NCBI GenBank assembly: GCA_934615645.1
Contig: CAKTTR010000063.1
Span: 1 to 10,129, forward strand
DNA: 10,129 bases
Reading direction: 5' to 3'
Source: an uncultured Oscillospiraceae bacterium
GTDB lineage: Bacteria > Bacillota > Clostridia > Oscillospirales > Oscillospiraceae
Shown here: positions 4,934-10,129 of the stretch, in pieces
Layout: every line of letters begins with the position of its first letter
How positions within the stretch are numbered: position 1 is the first letter of the stretch
The notes under the pieces: generated by a model
What the model was told of the DNA's origin: nothing
Databases searched by the model: none
Seen by the model: only the letters and a program-made list of their open reading frames with translations
Program-made: the position numbers and the translations under genes

Positions 4934-7141
4934 TTGAGACGAGAGATGAAGAAAAAGCTTCTGGCGTGGCTGCTGTGCATCTGCCTGGCGCTGCAGCTGG
5001 CGCCTCAGAGCTTTGCCGCAGAGCTGCAGCCGCAGGCGGAAGAGAGCCAGGCTGCGCAGGAGGCGGAGCCGGTAGGGGAGGACGCGGAAGCGCCCCAAGC
5101 CCCCCAGGCGGAGGAAAACGGGCAGCAGAGCGCGATCCTGACCCAGGAGGAGTCGGGCGAGGCGGCGGAAAAGCCGCAGGAGCCGGTCTTTGGGATGGAC
5201 GCGTTTGTGATCCCGCAGGAGTCTGTCACCTGCGGCTTTGCCGATGTGGCGACGAGCAGTTGGTATTATAAGGCGGTCGCTTATTGCAGCAGCTTGGGGC
5301 TCGTCAGCGGCAAGACGGCGGAAAAGTTTGACCCGGCGGCCAATATCAGTACTGCCGAGAGCATCACGTTGGCGGTGCAGGTCTACCGGATGTACCACGG
5401 CATCACGACACCCATCCCGGCCACAAGCACCGGCTCATGGTACACGCCGTATGAGACCCTGGCCCGGGCCTATGGCATTCTGCCGACTGGCGTGGAGGTC
5501 TCGAATCGGGCAATCTCGCGGCAGGAAGCAGCGGCAGTATTCTACAATATGCTGCCCGAGGCGGAGCTGGCGGCCATCAACGAGATCAAGGACCTGCCGG
5601 ATGTCGGCAAGAACAATCCTTATTACAAAGAAATTCTGGCCCTGTATAACGCCGGTGTCCTGGCGGGAACGGAGACGGTCTACGGAACCTTTGCGCCGAC
5701 GCGTTCGATCGCCCGGTGCGAATTTGTCCAGCTGCTGCTGGCGCTGATCCTGCCGTCGGAGCGCGGCGAGCATACCTTCTCGACGTATACCGGGATGGCA
5801 GCGTTCGATATGTCCCGCTACGATGTGACGAGCACATTTGCGGACGTGGCAAAGACGGACTGGTTCTGCAACGCCGTGGCGGTGCAGCAGACCATCGGCT
5901 TGATCTCCGGCGTGGATGAGACGCATTTTGCCCCCCAGGGGAAGGTGACGCTGGCGCAGGCGCTGTCGATCGCCGTGCGGGCATATCAGAAATACCACGG
6001 CGTGAAGGATAGCTATGAACCGGCGGCGGGGCAGGTCTGGTACGCGGGCTTTGCCCGGCTGGCTGTCCAGTACGGGATCGTCTCGGCCTCCTGGTCGAAC
6101 TACGATCAGCCCCTGACCCGGGACCGGCTGGCGATGATCATTTACAACACGCTGCCGTCCAAGGAGCTGACGGCGATCAACAGCATCGAGGCCATTCCGG
6201 ATATGGAGACGTCGGACCAGGGCTATCAGGAGATCCTGGCGCTGTACAACGCGGGCATTCTCTGCGGCAATGACAAGATGGGCAATTTTGCGCCGACGAC
6301 GAATGTCACCCGGGCGGAATTTGCTGCGATGTTCACCCGCCTGACGGATGTCACCTCCCGGGTGAAATTTACACTGGAGACGACTTATGTCGGCGAGAAG
6401 ATCGTCTACGGGACCAGCGGCGCCGGGCAGGAGCTGGCGGCGTACCGGTACGGCAGCGGCAAAAATGTCATGGTTGTAGGCTTTGCTATCCATGGTTATG
6501 AGGATCACTTTGCCAAGGACGGGCAGGAGCTGGTCTTCACCGCCCAGTCGCTGCAGACGATTTTGCAGAAAAATATGGATGTCATCACAAAGGGCGATTG
6601 GACGGTCTACGTCCTGCCCTGCATGAACCCGGACGGGCTTTATAACGGCTATACGAACAACGGCCCCGGCCGCTGCACGACGACGTATTACACGGCCAGC
6701 GGCGCCCTTTCCAGCAGCCACGGTGTGGATATGAACCGCAGCTTCCCGGCGAATTTCGTCGTCCAGACCAGCGCCCGGAACTATACGGGCCCGGCGGCGC
6801 TGTCCTGCAAGGAATCCCGGGCGCTGGCGGCCTTTGTCCGGAAGGTCAAGGGCACGGGGAAGAATGTCTGCATCGACACCCATGGCTGGACCCAGCAGAT
6901 CATCACCTCCACCGGGACGAGCGGCCTGCTTTACAAGACGTTCCACAGCGCCTTTGGCAGCAATACATACGCCAACTGCCGCGGCGCGGCGGGCTATTTC
7001 ACAGCTTACACCGCCTCCCTGGGCTATGACTCCTGCCTGTTTGAATTTCCCGGCGGCGTCTACAGCCACAACGCATTTTTGAGCAGCGGCTACAGCGCAA
7101 AATACATCTCCTGCATCATGACGCTGCTGAATAAATACTAA
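4934..7141 (+). CDS. Secreted SLH-anchored M14 zinc carboxypeptidase
   Basis: A 735-residue cell-surface metallopeptidase. A signal peptide with basic residues (RREMKKK) and a hydrophobic core (LLAWLLCICLAL) probably cleaves near residue 28 (SFA-AE). An Ala/Glu/Gln-rich linker covers about 30-90. Two SLH triads follow, at about 100-272 (FADV..SWYYKAV, FDPAANIST) and 300-470 (FADV..DWFCNAV, FAPTTNVTRAEF). These normally bind pyruvylated secondary cell-wall polymers. The M14 domain (about 485-735) is complete: zinc ligands His520 and Glu523 (HGYE) and His650 (DTHGW), substrate-binding Asn601-Arg602 (GVDMNRSFP), and catalytic Glu704 (LFEFPGG). It probably trims peptides or peptidoglycan stem peptides at the cell surface; the exact substrate is unknown. 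The start is TTG, chosen from the ribosome-binding-site spacing. The gene is transcribed alone from a consensus promoter. Confidence 0.93.
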   Translation: MRREMKKKLLAWLLCICLALQLAPQSFAAELQPQAEESQAAQEAEPVGEDAEAPQAPQAEENGQQSAILTQEESGEAAEKPQEPVFGMDAFVIPQESVTCGFADVATSSWYYKAVAYCSSLGLVSGKTAEKFDPAANISTAESITLAVQVYRMYHGITTPIPATSTGSWYTPYETLARAYGILPTGVEVSNRAISRQEAAAVFYNMLPEAELAAINEIKDLPDVGKNNPYYKEILALYNAGVLAGTETVYGTFAPTRSIARCEFVQLLLALILPSERGEHTFSTYTGMAAFDMSRYDVTSTFADVAKTDWFCNAVAVQQTIGLISGVDETHFAPQGKVTLAQALSIAVRAYQKYHGVKDSYEPAAGQVWYAGFARLAVQYGIVSASWSNYDQPLTRDRLAMIIYNTLPSKELTAINSIEAIPDMETSDQGYQEILALYNAGILCGNDKMGNFAPTTNVTRAEFAAMFTRLTDVTSRVKFTLETTYVGEKIVYGTSGAGQELAAYRYGSGKNVMVVGFAIHGYEDHFAKDGQELVFTAQSLQTILQKNMDVITKGDWTVYVLPCMNPDGLYNGYTNNGPGRCTTTYYTASGALSSSHGVDMNRSFPANFVVQTSARNYTGPAALSCKESRALAAFVRKVKGTGKNVCIDTHGWTQQIITSTGTSGLLYKTFHSAFGSNTYANCRGAAGYFTAYTASLGYDSCLFEFPGGVYSHNAFLSSGYSAKYISCIMTLLNKY

Positions 7142-7145
7142 AATA

Positions 7146-7174
7146 CAGCCCCACGGCAAACGCCGCGGGGCTGT
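7146..7174. terminator. GC-rich hairpin after the carboxypeptidase (direct-repeat copy 1)
   Basis: CAGCCCCACGGC pairs with GCCGCGGGGCTG across a short loop with one A/C mismatch. It starts four bases after the TAA of the SLH carboxypeptidase, so it probably terminates that gene. There is no T-run on the plus strand, so termination may be partial. An identical 29-nt copy lies at 7409-7437. Confidence 0.6.
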
Positions 7175-7372
7175 AGACTGTCAAAAAGCCTCGCAGAGTT
7201 TGCGCCGCGCACGGCGCAAATCAAGTTAAAATTATTTTCTCCGGCGGCGTGCACGTCGGGGAAAATACTTCTCGCCCTGCAAGTGTGGAATTTCCACGCC
7301 AACGGCGTGGAAATTATGCGCGCAGCAGGGTGCAGTCCCCTCACACGCGAGCCCAGCGGAGCGGGTCGCGTT

Positions 7373-7410
7373 TGAAAGCGAGTCAAAAATTTATTTTTGA
7401 CTCGCTTTCA
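7373..7410. repeat. Perfect 18-bp inverted repeat
   Basis: The left arm TGAAAGCGAGTCAAAAAT (7373-7390) and right arm (7393-7410) are exact reverse complements with only TT between them. It is nearly a continuous palindrome, so it could form a cruciform or an RNA hairpin. Its right end overlaps the first two bases of the second 29-nt repeat copy. Confidence 0.85.
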
Positions 7411-7437
7411 GCCCCACGGCAAACGCCGCGGGGCTGT
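7409..7437. repeat. Second copy of the 29-nt hairpin repeat
   Basis: This copy is identical over 29 nt to 7146-7174, beginning CAGCCCCACGGC and ending GGGGCTGT. The flanking bases differ, so the repeat ends are sharp. Confidence 0.85.
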
Positions 7438-7455
7438 GCTTCGCCTTGAAAAGGG

Positions 7456-7490
7456 AAAACCCCAGCGGCCGGTCTCTTGGCCGCTGGGGT
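7456..7490 (-). terminator. Intrinsic terminator of the PLP-enzyme operon
   Basis: A perfect 12-bp stem (7459-7470 with 7479-7490; core CCCCAGCGGCC) has an 8-nt loop. On the minus strand it is followed by TTTTCCCTTTTC. It lies 18 bp past the stop of the threonine-synthase-like gene, the expected place for its terminator. Confidence 0.9.
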
Positions 7491-7507
7491 GATGTTTTAT
7501 CTGGAAA

Positions 7508-8752
7508 TTAGGCTTCGACTTCGATGCCGTTTTCCTTGAAGGCTTTCAGGAGCAGATCCATATCCGAGGGGATGGAGATCGGGTCGCCGCAGGCCTTGAT
7601 GGCGTTGGCGACGTCCTTCAGGCCGTTGCCGGTGATGACGGAGACGACGGTGTCGTTCTCGCCCAGGACACCCTGATCGCACAGCTTCTTCAGACCAGCT
7701 GCGCCGGTGACGCCAGCGGGCTCGCCGAAGACGCCGCAGTTCATGCCGACCATCTTCTGGGCCGCCATGATCTCCTCGTCGGTGACATTGACGACGATGC
7801 CGTTGGACTCCCGGATGGCAGCCAGGGCCTTATCCGCGTTGCGGGGCACGCCGACAGCGATGGAGTCGGCGATGGTGTTCTCTTCCATCGGGTACCATTC
7901 TTCGTTGTTGGCGATGGCGCGGTTGATGGGGTGGCAACCCTCCGCCTGGGCAGAGATCAGACGCGGCAGCTTGTCGATAAAGCCGATGGCGTACAGGTCC
8001 TTCAGGCCCTTCCAGACGCCTGCAATGGTGCAGCCGTCGCCGACGGAGATGGCCAGGTAGTCGGGCATCTGCCAATTCAGCTGCTCAGCGATCTCCAGGG
8101 AGACCGTCTTCTTGCCTTCGGACAGGTAGGGGTTAATGGCCGCGTTGCGGTTATACCAGCCCCATTTATCAATGGCGGCCTTGGAGAGCTCGAACGTGTC
8201 TTCGTAGCTGCCCTGGACGGAGATGACTGTTGCGCCGAAGGTCATCAGCTGCGCGACCTTGCCCTTGGGGGCGCGGGAGGGAACGAAGATATACGTCTTG
8301 AGGCCAGCGGCAGCGGCGTTGCCAGCCAGAGAGGAGGCGGCGTTGCCGGTGGAGGAGCAGGCGATGACCTTAGCACCGGCTTCCTGTGCCTTGGCGACTG
8401 CCATGGCGGAGGCGCGGTCCTTCAGGGAAGCGGTGGGGTTGATGCCGTCGTCCTTGATCCAGAGCTTTTTCAGGCCCAGGACCTTGGCCAGCCGGTCGGC
8501 TTCATACAGGGGGCTCCAGCCGACGCGCAGAGGGGTGTCCGGCGTGTCCTCTTCCACGGGGAGCAGCTCACGATAGCGCCACATGGAGTTGTTCTTCCGC
8601 TCGGCCATCATTTCCTTCGTCAGGTGGGCTTTGATGTAGTCGTAGTCGTAGATGATATCCAGAATGCCGCCGCATTCGCAGTTGGTCAGGTTGGGGACAG
8701 CGGGATATTCCTTGCCGCATTTGACGCAGCGGCCGCAGATCACATTTTTCAT
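7508..8752 (-). CDS. Threonine-synthase-like PLP-dependent enzyme
   Basis: A 414-residue PLP fold-type-II enzyme closest to threonine synthase (ThrC), which turns O-phosphohomoserine into threonine. An N-terminal zinc-ribbon-like segment has cysteines at 6, 9, 12, 25 and 27, as in short-form ThrC proteins. The PLP Schiff-base lysine is Lys111 in NPTASLKDR. The substrate-binding loop is SSTGN (133-137), a phosphate-binding loop is SVGDGCTIAG (236-245), and the C-terminal TGNGLKD (374-380) matches the ThrC consensus. AAAGGAG at 8763-8769 lies ten bases before the ATG. It is the second gene after another PLP enzyme, with no thrA, thrB or asd neighbours visible, so a role outside classical threonine synthesis is possible. 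I leave the symbol blank because the substrate is uncertain. Codon choice looks like that of a well-expressed gene and less GC-extreme than the recombinase. Confidence 0.85.
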   Translation of the reverse strand: MKNVICGRCVKCGKEYPAVPNLTNCECGGILDIIYDYDYIKAHLTKEMMAERKNNSMWRYRELLPVEEDTPDTPLRVGWSPLYEADRLAKVLGLKKLWIKDDGINPTASLKDRASAMAVAKAQEAGAKVIACSSTGNAASSLAGNAAAAGLKTYIFVPSRAPKGKVAQLMTFGATVISVQGSYEDTFELSKAAIDKWGWYNRNAAINPYLSEGKKTVSLEIAEQLNWQMPDYLAISVGDGCTIAGVWKGLKDLYAIGFIDKLPRLISAQAEGCHPINRAIANNEEWYPMEENTIADSIAVGVPRNADKALAAIRESNGIVVNVTDEEIMAAQKMVGMNCGVFGEPAGVTGAAGLKKLCDQGVLGENDTVVSVITGNGLKDVANAIKACGDPISIPSDMDLLLKAFKENGIEVEA

Positions 8753-8776
8753 GAATCTAATTCTCCTTTATGACAG

Positions 8777-8808
8777 CTTGCGGGAAGGGGCAAGCCCCTC
8801 CCCGCAAG
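8777..8808 (-). promoter_or_regulatory. Intercistronic hairpin between the two PLP-enzyme genes
   Basis: A 14-bp inverted repeat (8777-8790 with 8795-8808) has one mismatch and a 4-nt loop. It sits in the 69-bp gap between the two genes, 14 bp after the stop of the upstream gene. No T-run follows it on the minus strand, and the ribosome-binding site of the downstream gene comes seven bases later. It is therefore more likely a processing or stability element, or a partial attenuator, than a full terminator. Confidence 0.65.
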
Positions 8809-8821
8809 GATACGATACAAA

Positions 8822-10129
8822 TTACAGGCTCTTCAGCAGGCCGGTCGCTTCGTTGAATTCGTTGACCAGGGCGTCGAGGTCCTTTGCCTGGGCATGGACA
8901 GCGTCCCAAGTGCCCTTGGTGTCGTACCACTGGGCGTTCAGGTCTTCCACGCTCATCTGCTGCTGCTCAACCCAAGTGTAGTACTTCAGGTTGTGCACTC
9001 TCTTGCGCTCTGCATAGGTCAACTCGATCATGTTGTCGGTCTTCAGGTTCAGCATATGCAGGTTGTGGTCCAGAGCAGCCTCGGTGGTGTTGTAAGCGCC
9101 GTGGGCTTCGTTCAGCTCTTCGATTCTGGACTTGTACATCACAGCGGAGTCAGTCAGAACGGTGACAACGATGTCGTTCTCGGTCAGCTCGTAGTACTTC
9201 GCCATCTTGATGCAGCACAGGACGTTGGCGATACCGGAGATGCCCATCCAGGTCAGCTTTTCGATGGTCTCGTCGTCCAGACCCAGCTCGTTCTTGAGGT
9301 ACTTCTGGCCGTCAGCGGTGTTGAAGAGGCGGAGCAGTCTCTGGGAGTCTTCGTCGTCGATGGCGATGGCCATGTCGGTGTTCTTAACATTGTGGACCCA
9401 AGGAATGTGCTTGTCGCCGATGCCTTCGATTCTGTGGCCGCCGAAGCCGTTGTTCAGGATGGTCGGGCACTGCAGCGCTTCGCCGACAGCCAGCTTCATG
9501 TTCGGATGACGTTCCTTCAGCAGGTCGCCGGAGCTCATGGTGCCAGCGGAGCCGGAGGTGAAGCAAGCACCTGCCAGGACCTGGCCGGGCTTCTTAACAG
9601 CGTTGTACAGCTCGTCCAGCGCGTAACCGGTGACATTGTAGTGCCACAGCGGGTTGCCCATTTCTGCGAACTGGTTGAAGATCATCATGGAGGGATCCTG
9701 CTTCAGCTCCCAAGTCTTGTCGAAGATTTCCTTAACGTTGGATTCGCAGCCCGGGGTCGCGATGATCTGGCCAGCGATGGTCTTCAGCCAGTCAAAACGT
9801 TCCTTGGACATATCCTGCGGCAGGATCGCGACGGAGTCGCAAGCCAGCAGCTTGGAGTTGAAAGCGCCGCCGCGGCAGTAGTTACCGGTGGAGGGCCAAA
9901 CAGCATGATGATAGGTCGCGTCAAACTGGCCGGTCACGAGTCTCGGAACCAGGCAGCCGTAGGAAGCGCCGACCTTATGGCAGCCAGTGGGGAACCACTT
10001 GCCGGACATTGCCAGGATGCGAGCCGGAACGCCGGACAGGCTGCTGGGGATCTCGACATAGTTCGGAACCTTCTGATACAGGCCGCCGCTCTCTTTGGCT
10101 TCGTTGTGCCAGTTGATACGGAACAGGTT
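8822..10129 (-). CDS. PLP-dependent beta-family enzyme of unassigned function (5' end beyond window)
   Basis: The C-terminal 435 residues of a PLP fold-type-II (cysteine-synthase/tryptophan-synthase-beta superfamily) enzyme. The frame is open to the right edge, so the N-terminus is missing; the internal Met at 10009 is not the start. The likely Schiff-base lysine is visible residue 52 in PTGCHKVGASYG. It is followed by the asparagine-type loop WPSTGNYCRGGA (about 75-86). A Gly/Ser-rich SGSAGTMSSG segment (about 192-201) may bind the PLP phosphate. A charged helical C-terminal extension ends AKDLDALVNEFNEATGLL. Such proteins are usually annotated only as 'pyridoxal-5'-phosphate-dependent protein subunit beta'. 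It is co-directional with, and 69 bp upstream of, the threonine-synthase-like gene. Diaminopropionate ammonia-lyase and OrtB were considered, but the motifs I recall for them do not match. The substrate is unknown. Confidence 0.85.
   Translation of the reverse strand, partial: NLFRINWHNEAKESGGLYQKVPNYVEIPSSLSGVPARILAMSGKWFPTGCHKVGASYGCLVPRLVTGQFDATYHHAVWPSTGNYCRGGAFNSKLLACDSVAILPQDMSKERFDWLKTIAGQIIATPGCESNVKEIFDKTWELKQDPSMMIFNQFAEMGNPLWHYNVTGYALDELYNAVKKPGQVLAGACFTSGSAGTMSSGDLLKERHPNMKLAVGEALQCPTILNNGFGGHRIEGIGDKHIPWVHNVKNTDMAIAIDDEDSQRLLRLFNTADGQKYLKNELGLDDETIEKLTWMGISGIANVLCCIKMAKYYELTENDIVVTVLTDSAVMYKSRIEELNEAHGAYNTTEAALDHNLHMLNLKTDNMIELTYAERKRVHNLKYYTWVEQQQMSVEDLNAQWYDTKGTWDAVHAQAKDLDALVNEFNEATGLLKSL

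Larger units (their letters stand above)
7142..7507. repeat. Non-coding, hairpin-rich intergenic repeat region
   Basis: This stretch between two converging genes holds no credible gene but is packed with inverted repeats. They are a 29-nt hairpin at 7146-7174, a perfect 9-bp stem at 7199-7220, a perfect 12-bp stem with a 3-nt loop at 7289-7315, a perfect 18-bp palindrome-like stem at 7373-7410, an identical second copy of the 29-nt hairpin at 7409-7437, and a terminator at 7456-7490. The segment 7146-7437 is therefore bounded by a direct repeat. It resembles the multicopy intergenic repeats (REP/MITE-like) of gut Clostridia. Copy number cannot be judged from one window. Confidence 0.6.

Noticed and set aside
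5435..7159. Minus-strand open frame of 574 codons opposite the SLH carboxypeptidase.
   Set aside because: The plus strand carries complete SLH and M14 motifs over the same bases. The antisense product has no recognisable domain or ribosome-binding site.
7138..7386. Minus-strand 82-codon frame in the hairpin-rich intergenic region.
   Set aside because: It runs through several perfect inverted repeats and lacks a ribosome-binding site, so it is better explained as repeat sequence.
8822..10009. Treating the Met at 10009 as the start of the PLP beta-family enzyme.
   Set aside because: The same frame stays open for 40 more codons to the window edge, encoding plausible family sequence (for example NLFRINWHNEA), so the gene is cut by the window rather than starting there.

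Overview
The window looks like chromosomal DNA of a GC-rich anaerobic Firmicute, most likely a gut Clostridia member of the Oscillospiraceae type (Oscillibacter/Flavonifractor-like). This is inferred from strong AAAGGAG ribosome-binding sites, sigma-A type promoters, an S-layer-homology (SLH) surface protein, and the gene families present. No rRNA, tRNA or CRISPR array was seen.

Layout. (1) 97-2012, minus strand: a 54-residue SHOCT-like small protein followed by a large serine recombinase of 565 residues, a pair typical of integrative elements. The element body, if there is one, would lie left of the window. (2) 2157-3988, plus strand: a patatin-like phospholipase and, immediately downstream, a fusion of a MocA-type molybdenum-cofactor nucleotidyltransferase with a ModE-type winged helix. 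The unit ends in a 21-bp perfect hairpin that also serves the converging gene. (3) 4044-4751, minus strand: a HAD phosphatase of the YjjG type. (4) 4934-7141, plus strand: a secreted protein with six SLH motifs in two triads and a complete M14 zinc carboxypeptidase domain, driven by a consensus promoter and probably starting at TTG. (5) 7142-7507: a non-coding stretch packed with hairpins and bounded by a 29-nt direct repeat, probably an interspersed repeat. (6) 7508-10129 and beyond, minus strand: a two-gene operon of PLP fold-type-II enzymes, an unassigned beta-family enzyme (cut by the window edge) followed by a threonine-synthase-like protein, separated by a strong hairpin.

How it fits together. 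The genes fall into independent units rather than one pathway. The MocA-ModE fusion suggests that the organism makes molybdenum hydroxylases. The paired PLP enzymes suggest amino-acid catabolism or biosynthesis whose substrate cannot be read from sequence alone. The most unusual items are the MocA-ModE fusion, the duplicated SLH triad on a carboxypeptidase, the paired PLP enzymes and the hairpin-rich repeat. I see no clear evidence for a wholly new defence or mobile system inside this window.
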